A stretch of 64,000 bases of DNA, from positions 1-64,000 of the forward strand of contig JADJCS010000002.1 in assembly GCA_016703105.1 (NCBI GenBank). The letters are read 5' to 3'. The DNA comes from Flavobacteriales bacterium (GTDB lineage: Bacteria > Bacteroidota > Bacteroidia > Flavobacteriales_F > PHOS-HE28). The notes below the pieces were generated by a model. The model saw only the letters and a list, made by a program, of their open reading frames with translations. It was not told where the DNA came from and ran no database searches. The translations under genes and the position numbers were made by a program. This document shows, piece after piece, positions 46,261 to 57,753 of the stretch. Numbering within the stretch: position 1 is the first letter of the stretch; each line of letters begins with the position of its first letter.

Positions 46261-48024
46261 TCAGATCCTTGCCTGGTAGGTGTACAATTCGAAGTAGCGT
46301 CCTTGGCGAGCGATCAATTCGGTGTGCGTGCCACGCTCGGCGATAAGTCCCTGTTCGATCACCAGGATCTCAGTTGCCTGCCGGATGGTGCTCAAACGGT
46401 GGGCGATCACGAAGGTGGTGCGGTCTTTCACCAAAGCGTTCAGGCTCCGTTGTATCAAGGCTTCGCTTTCGGTATCCAGGTTGCTGGTGGCCTCGTCCAG
46501 GATAAGGATCTTCGGATCCGCCAACATGGCCCGGGCAATAGCGACCCGTTGCCGCTGGCCTCCGCTCAGCTTCACCCCACGTTCGCCGATCACCGTGTCG
46601 AGCCCCAGTTCGAAGCGGTCAGTGAATTCGTTCACGTAGGCGGCATCCACCGCCCGACGCAGTTGCTCCTGGCTTGCTTGAGGTCTGGGGAACAGGATGT
46701 TCTCCCGGATCGTGCCCTCGAAAAGGAAATCATCCTGTAGGACCACCCCCAGATGCTGCCGGTAACTCCCAAGGCCCACGCGCGACAGGTCATGGCCATC
46801 GATGGTAACGGTACCGGAGGTCGGGTTAAGGAAACTAGCTGCCAATCCCGCGATGGTGCTCTTTCCACTGCCTGAAGTGCCGACCAGGGCGATCACAGAG
46901 CCAGCAGGCGCCTTGAAACTGATCCCGTGGAGCACATCTTTTCCTTCCGCGTATGCGAACTGGACATCCCGGAATTCGATGTCGCCCTTCACTCGATCCA
47001 ATCGGATAGGACGATCTTCCTCCACGTCCTCCGGCCGCATGTTCATTATCTCCTCGGTCCGGTCCAAGCCCGCAAAGGCTTCTGTGAGCTGGCTACCGAT
47101 ATTGCTCATCTGCACGATCGGCGCGATCATGAAACCCAGGTACAGCGTGAACGAGAGGAACTCCCCCAGGGTAAGGTCCCCATGGATGATCTGGTAGCCA
47201 CCGATGCCCATGATCCCGGTGCTCGCCAAGCCCAGGAGGAAGGTGGATGAACTCGTGATAAGGGCGGTAGCGGTGAGGCTTTCCTTCACGTTCTGGAAGA
47301 GGCGTTCCACGCCGCCCTCGAAACTCCGGTTCTCCTGCTCCTCCGCATTGAACCCTTTGATCACCCGCACGCCGTTCAGGGTTTCGGTAAGGCGACCGGT
47401 GACCTCTGCATTGATCACCCCGCGTGTTCTGAAAATGGGGCGGATCCGGGCGAAGGCCTTCATAGCGATGAAAGCGAAGATCCCTACGGGCACTAGGGTA
47501 TAGATCGTCATCAACGGACTGATGCGGAGGAGAAGGAACAGGGAGATCACCGCTGTGAGCGTGCCGCCGACCAATTGGACCAAGCCCGTGCCGACCAGGT
47601 TGCGCACGCCTTCGACATCGGTCATGATCCGGCTCACAAGCGCACCGCTCTTTGTGTTGTCGAAGTAGCTGATCGGCAGTGAGAGCACTTTGCGTTGCAC
47701 CTCCGCGCGCAGCTTGCTGATGAGTAGCTGGGCCTCCACGCTCAGAAGCTTCGTGAGCAGAAAGGACGTTACGCTCTGGACGAGGATCGACAGCACCACT
47801 GCGATCAACAAGGTTCGCAGCATGTTCAAGTCCTTGTTCACGATCACATCATCGATCAAGTACTTGGTGGCTCCGGGAAGCACCAAACTCGCGATGCGGC
47901 TCACCGCGATGAGCAGCAGGCCGACGAGCACATGCCTGCGGCGTGGCCAGATGAACTGCCAGAACGCCTTGCGCCATGACATTCGCGTTCCGCTTTTCGG
48001 CAGAGCGGCTTTGTCGGCCTTCAT
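46261..48024 (-). CDS. ABC exporter, fused membrane and ATPase domains
   Basis: A 587-residue half-size exporter. The start at 48024 (MKADKAALPKSGTR) is chosen since the open frame upstream lacks coding character; the membrane domain starts MSWRKAFWQFIWPRR. Six membrane segments ('VGLLLIAVSRIASLVLPGA', 'TLLIAVVLSILVQSVTSFLL', 'LTAVISLFLLLRISPLMTIY', 'LTLGEFLSFTLYLGFMIAPI'), an ATPase with Walker A GTSGSGKST, Q-loop, signature KLSGGQRQRVAIARAM, Walker B ILILDEATS and H-loop VIAHRLST. It is an MsbA/lipid-A-exporter-like type that works as a homodimer. Substrate unknown. Confidence 0.9.
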   Translation of the reverse strand: MKADKAALPKSGTRMSWRKAFWQFIWPRRRHVLVGLLLIAVSRIASLVLPGATKYLIDDVIVNKDLNMLRTLLIAVVLSILVQSVTSFLLTKLLSVEAQLLISKLRAEVQRKVLSLPISYFDNTKSGALVSRIMTDVEGVRNLVGTGLVQLVGGTLTAVISLFLLLRISPLMTIYTLVPVGIFAFIAMKAFARIRPIFRTRGVINAEVTGRLTETLNGVRVIKGFNAEEQENRSFEGGVERLFQNVKESLTATALITSSSTFLLGLASTGIMGIGGYQIIHGDLTLGEFLSFTLYLGFMIAPIVQMSNIGSQLTEAFAGLDRTEEIMNMRPEDVEEDRPIRLDRVKGDIEFRDVQFAYAEGKDVLHGISFKAPAGSVIALVGTSGSGKSTIAGLAASFLNPTSGTVTIDGHDLSRVGLGSYRQHLGVVLQDDFLFEGTIRENILFPRPQASQEQLRRAVDAAYVNEFTDRFELGLDTVIGERGVKLSGGQRQRVAIARAMLADPKILILDEATSNLDTESEALIQRSLNALVKDRTTFVIAHRLSTIRQATEILVIEQGLIAERGTHTELIARQGRYFELYTYQARI

Positions 48025-48265
48025 GCGGGAACGGGTGACATCAGGGGTCCGCTCAGCGCGGGAGGAGGGGAATTTGCGGGGTTCCAATTGCGGCTTGGCG
48101 GTGCGTGTGAGGCATCTTGGGCAAGCCCCGGGCCATCTGGTGCGTGACGGACGGATCGGCAGGGCTCCATCCATCGCGGCGACTTTTCCCTTCGAGCCTT
48201 CTTGATGGAGAATGAGCATGCGGTGAGAGGCAAATGTGCGCTATGCCCGGGCCTCATAACCCAAG

Positions 48266-48291
48266 TGGACCGCACAGTGCATAGCGGTCCA
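48266..48291. promoter_or_regulatory. TGGACCGC-N10-GCGGTCCA dyad
   Basis: Perfect 8-base arms around a 10-base spacer, between the divergent ABC exporter (start 48024) and spermidine-synthase-like gene (start 48348). The 10-base spacing puts the arms on one face of the helix, as for a dimeric regulator. The rest of the intergenic region shows no other feature. Confidence 0.4.
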
Positions 48292-48347
48292 TGATCTTTG
48301 CGGACCTTGCGCCCGCGCCACACGCTCATCGCTGCGGCGCTCTCGTT

Positions 48348-49073
48348 ATGCGAATGCGCGTCAACAAGCTGCTGGACAGCGCCCAAATACCGGACAACGG
48401 CGGTGAGTTGCGCTTCTACCAGCGCGGCGATGAATACAGCATCGAGGTGGTGGGCATCAGCGGTGAGCTGATGACTACCGCGATCCATGGATCGGAGGAT
48501 GCGCTGGCCGAACTTGCGCTGAGACGGTTGAAGCAACCGCTCACGGCGCGCGTGCTGATCGGCGGTTTGGGCATGGGCTTCACCCTTGCCGCAGCGCTGA
48601 AGCATACCGGTCCGAAAGCCGAGATCGTCGTGGCGGAGCTGGTGCCCGAAGTGGTGAAGTGGAACGAAGGACCATTGGGCGCGCGGGCTGGTGATCCCAT
48701 GCGCGATCCGCGCGCGGTCGTGCATGTTTCGGATGTGCTGGAACTGATCCGCAAGGAAAAGGCGGGCTACGATGCCATCCTGCTCGATACCGACAATGGC
48801 CCTGAAGGGCTCACCCAACCAGCCAATAACCGCCTCTATTCGCATCGTGGTTTGCATGCTGCCTTCGCGGCGCTACGTCCGCATGGCGTGCTGGCGGTCT
48901 GGTCCACGCATCCGGACGCACCCTTCACCAAGCGCCTGGGCATGGCGGGCTTCAAGGTGGAGGAGATCGCCGTGCATGCGCATGGCACCAAGGGAACGCG
49001 CCACCATCTCTGGTTCGCTACGCGTGGTGCGGAGGAACGCAAACGGTCCGTCTCGCGCACGTTCAGTGTGTGA
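48348..49073 (+). CDS. Spermidine-synthase-like methyltransferase-fold protein
   Basis: A 241-residue Rossmann-fold protein resembling spermidine synthase and its methyltransferase relatives. Key parts: 'RFYQRGDEYSIEVVGI', the nucleotide-binding loop 'RVLIGGLGMGFTLAAAL', the acidic 'EIVVAELVPEVVKWN', and 'YDAILLDTDNGPEGLTQPAN'. The catalytic GDG motif of true spermidine synthases is not clear, so the substrate is uncertain. The ATG at 48348 is preferred over 48291, which lies inside the dyad. Confidence 0.7.
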   Translation: MRMRVNKLLDSAQIPDNGGELRFYQRGDEYSIEVVGISGELMTTAIHGSEDALAELALRRLKQPLTARVLIGGLGMGFTLAAALKHTGPKAEIVVAELVPEVVKWNEGPLGARAGDPMRDPRAVVHVSDVLELIRKEKAGYDAILLDTDNGPEGLTQPANNRLYSHRGLHAAFAALRPHGVLAVWSTHPDAPFTKRLGMAGFKVEEIAVHAHGTKGTRHHLWFATRGAEERKRSVSRTFSV

Positions 49074-49186
49074 CCGAAGGGCATATCCGCGCAGCGGTTC
49101 TGCGGATCTTTTGTAACATCAGCATCCCGTTCCGACGTGGCGGCTACGGATCATACAACCGCGAACCTCCTGATACCTCCGACCAC

Positions 49187-50137
49187 ATGCAACGCATCAT
49201 TACCTCCGCGCTTTTCATCGCGCTCAGCACTGGGCTCTACGCACAGGCCGTTTTCACCTCCAGCGGCGCCTTCGTGGTACCCGCAGGGGTCAATATCATC
49301 ACAGTGGAATTGTTCGGCCCGGGTGGAAATGGGGGCACCAATGGTGGCGGCGGCGGCGGAGGGGGTGGGTATGCGGCAAGCAACTTCAACGTCGCCCCGG
49401 GTGCGTCGTATTCCATTTTCATCGGTACCGGCGGTAGTGGTCTGGCGAGCATCGCAGGTGGGCTCGGTATGCTCGCCAATGCGGGCGCCAATGGCGGTAA
49501 CGTGAGCAATCCCAATATCGGCGGTGGTGGTGCGGGTGGCACCGGCCTCGGTGGGCAAGTGAACAGGACCGGTGGCGCGGGCGGCGGTGGATACTACACC
49601 TACTTCGGCGGCGGCGGTGGTGGAGCGGCGGGTTTGAACAACGGTGGCGGGGGTGGAAATACGATCGTTTACAACGGCAACTGCCTCACACCCGGAGGCG
49701 CTGCCGGTATTGGGGGTGGCGGCGCCGCTGGTGATGGCGGTAAAGGCGCCGGTTTCACGGATATTGGCTGCACCGTGACCGATCCCGGTGCTGATGGTGC
49801 GGGCTATGGCGGCGGCGGCGGTGGTGGGAATGGCATTGGATCGCCCGGAGGCATTGGAAGCGATGGTTACTGCATCATTACCTGGAGCGGGGCCACTGGC
49901 ATTGGCGACATCACCAGCGACGCGGCCTACGGGGTGCTTGCTAATCCGTTCACCGACCGCATCGTTCTCCGCGCACCACGAGGCACCGAGCAATATGAAC
50001 TATGGGACGCGAGCGGACGGGAGGTTTGGAGCGGTGCCAACATCGAAGCGCAGGATCTTTCCCATCTCAGTTCCAGCACTTACGTCTTGAAGGTGATCGA
50101 TGGGGATGCGATGCGGACGATCAGATTGGTCAAGTGA
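49187..50137 (+). CDS. Glycine-rich T9SS type A protein
   Basis: A 316-residue secreted protein: signal peptide (MQRIITSALFIALSTGLYAQ), a beta start 'FTSSGAFVVPAGVNIITVEL', then a run of more than 150 residues in which Gly exceeds one third ('GGGGGGGGGYAASNF', 'GAAGLNNGGGGGNTIVY'), and a T9SS type A end ('LWDASGREVWSGANIEAQDL', 'STYVLKVIDGDAMRTIRLVK'). The pattern matches the glycine-rich surface domain family found with other T9SS cargo. Gly codons are written with many GGC and GGT triplets. Confidence 0.85.
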   Translation: MQRIITSALFIALSTGLYAQAVFTSSGAFVVPAGVNIITVELFGPGGNGGTNGGGGGGGGGYAASNFNVAPGASYSIFIGTGGSGLASIAGGLGMLANAGANGGNVSNPNIGGGGAGGTGLGGQVNRTGGAGGGGYYTYFGGGGGGAAGLNNGGGGGNTIVYNGNCLTPGGAAGIGGGGAAGDGGKGAGFTDIGCTVTDPGADGAGYGGGGGGGNGIGSPGGIGSDGYCIITWSGATGIGDITSDAAYGVLANPFTDRIVLRAPRGTEQYELWDASGREVWSGANIEAQDLSHLSSSTYVLKVIDGDAMRTIRLVK

Positions 50138-50308
50138 AGCCGCACTGTGCGCTTCGAACGGTTTGCACCACCCAATTCTTGAGCGCAAGGCGGTTGGCCA
50201 AGGGCGAACCTACCGGTCACCCCGGCTTGTTGAGCAACCCCAAGGCAGCGGCGGTGTCAGGAATGCACTATCGCAGTTTGTCGCATGCGCTGGCGAACGG
50301 TAGAACAT

Positions 50309-50734
50309 TTATTTCGGTAGCGGGCTTCCCACGGCTACGTTACAATCGTGGCCCGGCTGACCATGCGGTGGGTTCATGCCGGGCGGCGTGGGACCCGGTG
50401 CGGTCGCGGGTGCTCCACTGATAGGTGCGGTGTTGATCACCGGGTTCGAAGGGGAGATGCCTGTAGCGCCAACAGCAGGTGCTGAAGAGAGCGATGCGCC
50501 CACCGCGATCTCACATCGATGACCGGGCTGTCCGTGCGGTGGGTTGGGGTCCAGTACGGCTGTGTTCGGGGCGGATGGCGCCAGCTGCACAGGCGTCGTA
50601 TTCGGCGCGGTCACCGTGGAAGTGGTCGCTCGTTCATCCGTCGCTTGTGGGCCTTCTTCTCCGCCACAAGCGGTGAGCAGGAGCACAACGGCGAAGCTGG
50701 AGACGCGGATGCTGTGGGTCAAATAGTTGGACAT
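50309..50734 (-). CDS. Lipoprotein with repeated HGQPGH motif
   Basis: A 141-residue lipoprotein: lipobox LLTAC, then a Pro/Thr/Ala-rich linker carrying two copies of a motif, 'NPPHGQPGHRCEIAVGASL' and 'NPPHGQPGHDCNVAVGSPL', each with one Cys and two His. I know this as a recurring motif in small Flavobacteria-type lipoproteins; the His and Cys pattern suggests metal or disulfide chemistry but nothing proves it. Start at 50734; an upstream ATG adds six residues. Confidence 0.7.
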   Translation of the reverse strand: MSNYLTHSIRVSSFAVVLLLTACGGEEGPQATDERATTSTVTAPNTTPVQLAPSAPNTAVLDPNPPHGQPGHRCEIAVGASLSSAPAVGATGISPSNPVINTAPISGAPATAPGPTPPGMNPPHGQPGHDCNVAVGSPLPK

Positions 50735-50853
50735 GGTTCTTGCGAGGATCAATGAGGAGGCCGGCTGAATGTATGGAAAGGGATCCGCGGTGGGCGGGAA
50801 GCGTTACTCGGCTTGGTTGTCGCGATCGTCGATCGGGTAATGGATGATCCCCC

Positions 50854-51108
50854 TTAATGCCTGAAGTGCACGAAGAGCCGCCCGAAGTTGTCGCGGTCCT
50901 TGTCGATGCGGTGGTACATCTTCTTGATGTGCGGCTGCTGAAGGAAGCGGATCACCTTCTTCTTCAATTGCCCACTGCCTTTGCCAGGAATGATCTCCAC
51001 CATGGGGATCCGCTTGTCCACGGCTTCTTGCATGATCTCGTTCAAGGCGCGGTCGATATCCTCCCCCTTGTTGAAGATGTCGTGGAGGTCGAGTTTCAGC
51101 TTGGACAT
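50854..51108 (-). CDS. Smr-domain protein
   Basis: An 84-residue protein consisting of a Smr-type domain: 'KLDLHDIFNKGEDIDRALN' and the conserved 'MVEIIPGKGSGQLKKKVIRF', ending 'DNFGRLFVHFRH'. Small MutS-related domains are nucleases or nucleic-acid-binding modules. It begins one base after the hipA stop, so it is the third gene of the hipB-hipA unit. Confidence 0.82.
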   Translation of the reverse strand: MSKLKLDLHDIFNKGEDIDRALNEIMQEAVDKRIPMVEIIPGKGSGQLKKKVIRFLQQPHIKKMYHRIDKDRDNFGRLFVHFRH

Positions 51109-51109
51109 T

Positions 51110-52420
51110 TTAGAGCCTGTTCAAATGCAACCTCCCGATCGCCTCCACCTGCTTGGCATTCACCTCCGCCTTCTTCGCGAAGGTCTTCCACTTATTCACA
51201 CCCGCTTTCACTTCGTCGATGATCGCCTCGGCCTTCTTGATGTTCATCTCCTTCGCCACCGCCAGCAGATCAGCGCGCGTGATGTCGAGCCGCTTGCCGT
51301 TGATGCTCAATTGGTGCTGTTTCAACCATTGACTGCCGGGGTTGTACGCGAAAGTCACGTCGTACGCGGGGGAGAGGTGCCACTCGCCCTGCGGGTCCAT
51401 CAGGAAGGAGATGTTCTTCGTGTGGTCATCGTGGTTGCGCGCGATGGCGTTGAAGCACATGCGGCGGAACAACTGCGCAGCGGCAGGGTAGGGCAGGCCC
51501 AGTTGCCGCATCACCCCGAACGCCACCTCGTAGCTGTGGGCCAGCGGATCGTTGTAGTCAAGGTGCGCGATGCCGCAGAGCGTGGCCATGTGCAGCTTAT
51601 GCACGATGCCTTTGGCGTCGAGCACCCGGTCGAAGCGCTGCGTAAGGAAGTGCGCGCGGCCGTGCTCTTCCAGCAATCGACACGGCATCATCTCCACACC
51701 GCACGCGACGGCCATCAGGTGGTAGGCGTATTCGATCCGTCCGAAACCTTTCGGATCACGCAGCTCATCGGAAGTCACGCCATCGAACTTGATCAGGCAA
51801 TAGGTAAAGCCCTCCAGCCCTTCGATCTGGCCGCTACGCACCTCGCCGGTCTTCGCATTGAAGGCAACGATCGCCTTCGCCCGCGCGCCGCCCGCCGAGG
51901 TGCCCACCTGGATGATGTCGCGCAGCGCCTCCTCCTTGCCCTTCGACTTGCGCGTCACGAATTGCTTGCGCGTGTCCAGCACCTGGCTCGCCATTCCGAC
52001 CAATTCCTCCACTTCCAGCGACTCGCCCGGTGCCTCCAGCTCGTGGTGTGCCGGCTCGAATTCCAACGCGCCCATGCCGCGCACGCCGGTGTAGCACAGC
52101 CGCTCCACGGGGTTCGCCGTGCCCGGCTGCCGGCCCTGGCTCGTCAACCACGCGTTCATCAGTTGGTCGCCGAAACGGTCGGGCAGGCTGTCCGCCAGCA
52201 GGCCCGGCAGCCCGCGGAAGGTCTCGTCGCGCAAATTGCCGAAGGCGAAGACGTGCTCGCCACCGTTCGCCTCGCGCAACGGCATCATCAGCGGGGCCAC
52301 ATCGAGCGGGCCGCGTGAGAACGTGCGGTCGTACTGGAACTCCGCGCGGTGCTGCTGGTCGTTCCACACCACCAGGCCCACGGGCTTGCCCCACAGTTTT
52401 ACCGTTGCGTGGGTTACCAT
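51110..52420 (-). CDS. hipA: HipA-family serine/threonine kinase toxin
   Basis: A 436-residue HipA-type kinase. In E. coli HipA phosphorylates glutamyl-tRNA synthetase and causes persistence; target here unknown. Motifs: N-terminal couple region ('LWGKPVGLVVWNDQQHRAEF'), 'LPGLLADSLPDRFGDQLM', P-loop-like 'IQVGTSAGGARAKAIV', 'YCLIKFDG', catalytic loop 'FNAIARNHDDHTKNISFLMD' with the Asp and Asn of the family, and 'LSPAYDVTFAYNPGSQW'. The ATG at 52420 overlaps the hipB stop (ATGGTAA). As read, a one-base insertion upstream puts hipB in frame with hipA, but the overlap arrangement shows two separate genes. Confidence 0.9.
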   Translation of the reverse strand: MVTHATVKLWGKPVGLVVWNDQQHRAEFQYDRTFSRGPLDVAPLMMPLREANGGEHVFAFGNLRDETFRGLPGLLADSLPDRFGDQLMNAWLTSQGRQPGTANPVERLCYTGVRGMGALEFEPAHHELEAPGESLEVEELVGMASQVLDTRKQFVTRKSKGKEEALRDIIQVGTSAGGARAKAIVAFNAKTGEVRSGQIEGLEGFTYCLIKFDGVTSDELRDPKGFGRIEYAYHLMAVACGVEMMPCRLLEEHGRAHFLTQRFDRVLDAKGIVHKLHMATLCGIAHLDYNDPLAHSYEVAFGVMRQLGLPYPAAAQLFRRMCFNAIARNHDDHTKNISFLMDPQGEWHLSPAYDVTFAYNPGSQWLKQHQLSINGKRLDITRADLLAVAKEMNIKKAEAIIDEVKAGVNKWKTFAKKAEVNAKQVEAIGRLHLNRL

Positions 52421-52780
52421 GTGCTCTTCGGCTTGGGCGGGATCACATCGGGCTTCTTGCGCCCCGCGCGTTTGCGTTGCTTCTTCAGGTACTGGGTCCT
52501 GTGCCTCCACCAGCATGTAGGGCGTGGGCTGCGGCTCCTGGTGGAAGGCATCCAGCAGCTCCAGGCGGTCCATGGCGCGCAGCACCTGCACCACGGTTTG
52601 CAACGTGGCGGCACGACCGGCCTCCAACTTCACCACGGTGGTGCGGTCCAAGCCCGCGCGCTCGGCCACCTCGGCCTGGCTCTGGTTGCGCTCCAGCCGC
52701 ATGCGCCGCAGCTCTTTGCCCAGTTGCGCCACCACGGCGGCATCGCTCATGAGCTTCCAATTGATGTTGCTTGCAGCCAT
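52414..52780 (-). CDS. hipB: HipB-type antitoxin, one-base insertion in the sequence
   Basis: An XRE helix-turn-helix protein. Residues 12-68 form the HTH ('LGKELRRMRLERNQSQAEVA', 'ERAGLDRTTVVKLEAGRAAT'). A one-base insertion near 52498 shifts the frame after 'YMLVEAQ'; the correct frame ends 'YLKKQRKRAGRKKPDVIPPK', then PKSTW and TAA at 52414-52416. That end matches the basic tail of Bacteroidota HipB proteins. Restored length is about 121 residues. It should bind HipA and repress the operon through the dyads at 52861-52917. Confidence 0.75.
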
Positions 52781-52860
52781 CGTAAATGGTGTTTCAGTTC
52801 AATAACGCAGCTTTCACGCCACAAGTATACGCATTCCCACAAAGCGCGTTACATCACAAC

Positions 52861-52917
52861 GATGCCCCGTAGCATCATACTGTGAACAAATGGCAAACAA
52901 TGATGCGTTTGAGCATC
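52861..52917. promoter_or_regulatory. Two GATGC-N6-GCATC operators upstream of hipB
   Basis: GATGC-CCCGTA-GCATC at 52861-52876 and GATGC-GTTTGA-GCATC at 52902-52917. Arms are perfect, spacers equal, and centres are 41 bases apart, about four helical turns. They lie 80-140 bases upstream of the hipB start. The symmetry and spacing match paired HipB operators in E. coli, though the sequence differs. Confidence 0.6.
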
Positions 52918-53130
52918 TTGTGGCACGTGTCACACTGAGCGGAGTCGAAGTGTGGGCGTGCCCCGGCTCAAAAGCAGCCGGGTCCGGCTTTCCGCTGCAA
53001 GTCCGCGCCCTGATTACAGGGCTTGCGGGCTTTCCGCTTCAATCCGTCACGCGAAATGCGAGAACCTACAAAGCCATTAGAACTACGCCAAGAATTGGAT
53101 CCGACCCTGAAGGGGGCGCAGCAGCTTCGG
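52918..53130. repeat. REP-like intergenic repeats
   Basis: Several repeat elements fill the gap between hipB and the TonB-like gene: a CACACT…AGTGTG hairpin containing the GAGCGGAGTCGAAG core (52931-52953), a GCCCTG-ATTA-CAGGGC hairpin (53007-53022), and two direct copies of GGCTTTCCGCTkCAA (52986-53004 and 53028-53045). They carry no coding sequence and look like a dispersed family. Confidence 0.55.
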
Positions 53131-53961
53131 TCACAGCTTGAAGACTACCGGCAATACCATTTTGGTAGACACTGCTTGCTCGCCGTTCATTCCCGGAGAC
53201 CATGATGGCATCATGTTGATCACCCGTAGGACTTCCGCGTCGAGATTCCTCGATTCCTTGACGCTGCGTTTGATAACGGCCTCTTTGACCATGCCGCTCT
53301 TGTCGACTACGAACTCAACATACACCTTGCCCTCGATTTTGTGCTCGCTCTCCCAGGCAGGATAAGTCATGTGTTCTCGCATGAAAGCGAACAAGCTGTC
53401 CTGTCCCCCAGGGAACTCCGGCATGATGTCGGGAAGACTGTGTGCATGGGTTCCATGGTACGTTGTGGTATCGTCAAGTATGAGATCACCCACAACAGCG
53501 GTAAAATCAACCGGGGTGTCAGACTTGCGCTCAGTGCGTTGTGGCTGCGTGGTTGTATCACCATCGGCCTCCGCTAGATTCTGCGCCGCTTCCAATAGTG
53601 CAGTATCACCTCCGATGAATGATTGATCATGTTGTTCTTGAGGCTCTGATGTGCCACATCCCGATATCGAGATGCCGCTTACAGCGATCAGATAGAAGGC
53701 GAGGTTTGATGAACGCTTCGTCTTGAGGCTTCTCCAAATGCAAACCTCAACGAATTCATGGTATGCGTCGATTTGATCCTGACGCACTCGACCGCATACA
53801 GACCGCCCTTTGTTGTTCAGCAGGTACTGCATCAGGTCTTCCTTCGACCTGCCCGTGAAATCCACTACGTCCTTTTCGCACTTGAAGCAATGCCGACCGA
53901 TTACGCCTACGCGCATATTCTCCCATCGTGCGGGACACGAGAACCTGAGTTTGGGATCCAT
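53131..53961 (-). CDS. TonB C-terminal-like protein with Cys-rich N terminus
   Basis: A 276-residue protein with an N-terminal Cys-rich part ('CPARWENMRVGVIGRHCFKC', 'KSVCGRV'-like) that Bacteroidota proteins of this kind share, one membrane segment (SSNLAFYLIAVSGISISGC), a spacer, and a TonB C-terminal domain ('MPEFPGGQDSLFAFMREHMT', 'KVYVEFVVDKSGMVKEAVIK', 'DAEVLRVINMMPSWSPGMNG'). It may energise an outer-membrane receptor, but the usual Pro-rich periplasmic stretch is short. It starts 33 bases after the methylmalonyl-CoA mutase gene. Confidence 0.8.
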   Translation of the reverse strand: MDPKLRFSCPARWENMRVGVIGRHCFKCEKDVVDFTGRSKEDLMQYLLNNKGRSVCGRVRQDQIDAYHEFVEVCIWRSLKTKRSSNLAFYLIAVSGISISGCGTSEPQEQHDQSFIGGDTALLEAAQNLAEADGDTTTQPQRTERKSDTPVDFTAVVGDLILDDTTTYHGTHAHSLPDIMPEFPGGQDSLFAFMREHMTYPAWESEHKIEGKVYVEFVVDKSGMVKEAVIKRSVKESRNLDAEVLRVINMMPSWSPGMNGEQAVSTKMVLPVVFKL

Positions 53962-53994
53962 CGCCTTGGATTTGATTGATGAACGCGATTCGGA

Positions 53995-57183
<3,189 letters not shown>

Positions 57184-57234
57184 CGCAACGAAGATCGCGT
57201 AAGCAGCTCCAGCCGGACACATTGATCGGGCATG

Positions 57235-57242
57235 TATTTTCG
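57235..57242 (+). promoter_or_regulatory. -7 box TATTTTCG upstream of the FKBP gene
   Basis: The TAnnTTCG form, 18 bases before the ATG at 57261. It supports that start over the in-frame ATG at 57222. Confidence 0.4.
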
Positions 57243-57260
57243 CCGACCATCCCCAAAGCC

Positions 57261-57731
57261 ATGGTCATAGCCAAGAACTCCGTCGTCTCCTTCCACTACA
57301 CATTGAACGATGCCGATGGCACCCTGCTGGATACCAGTGCTGGCAAAGACGCCTTCACCTACTTGCAAGGCGCGGGGCAGATCGTTCCGGGCCTGGAAGC
57401 CGAGATGGAGGGAAAAAAGGCGGGCGACCATATGCAGGTGGCCATTGAACCAGCGCAGGGCTACGGCGAGATCGATCCGCAACTCTTGCAGCGCGTGCCT
57501 GCGGACCGCTTCGGCGACCAGAAGGTCGAGGAGGGCATGCAGTTCCAAACCCCGGATCACCAGGTATGGTCGGTCACCGAGGTGAAGGATGGCGAAGTTG
57601 TGCTGAACGGGAACCACCCGCTCGCTGGGGTGACGTTGCACTTCAGCGTGGAGATCACCGAGGTGCGCAGCGCCACTGCCGATGAGATCGCCCATGGCCA
57701 CGTGCATGGTCCAGGTGGGCACCACCATTGA
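57261..57731 (+). CDS. SlyD-like FKBP-type peptidyl-prolyl isomerase
   Basis: A 156-residue isomerase/chaperone. FKBP part 'VVSFHYTLNDADGTLLDTSA', 'YLQGAGQIVPGLEAEMEGKK', and the inserted IF domain 'EPAQGYGEIDPQLLQRVPAD', with 'GNHPLAGVTLHFSVEITEVR' closing the fold. The C terminus HGHVHGPGGHHH is His-rich, as in SlyD, where it binds nickel. It catalyses proline isomerisation and aids folding in the cytoplasm. Divergent from the mutase gene with 77 bases between starts. Confidence 0.9.
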   Translation: MVIAKNSVVSFHYTLNDADGTLLDTSAGKDAFTYLQGAGQIVPGLEAEMEGKKAGDHMQVAIEPAQGYGEIDPQLLQRVPADRFGDQKVEEGMQFQTPDHQVWSVTEVKDGEVVLNGNHPLAGVTLHFSVEITEVRSATADEIAHGHVHGPGGHHH

Positions 57732-57753
57732 GCGCCCTGCGCATCTTTGCCCC

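Noticed and set aside
49300..49880. Tandem GGC/GGT repeats as a possible CRISPR or satellite
   Set aside because: They are in frame Gly codons of a secreted glycine-rich protein with a normal T9SS tail.
51110..52780. A true HipB-HipA fusion
   Set aside because: A basic HipB tail with a stop overlapping the hipA start exists in the other frame; a one-base error is simpler.
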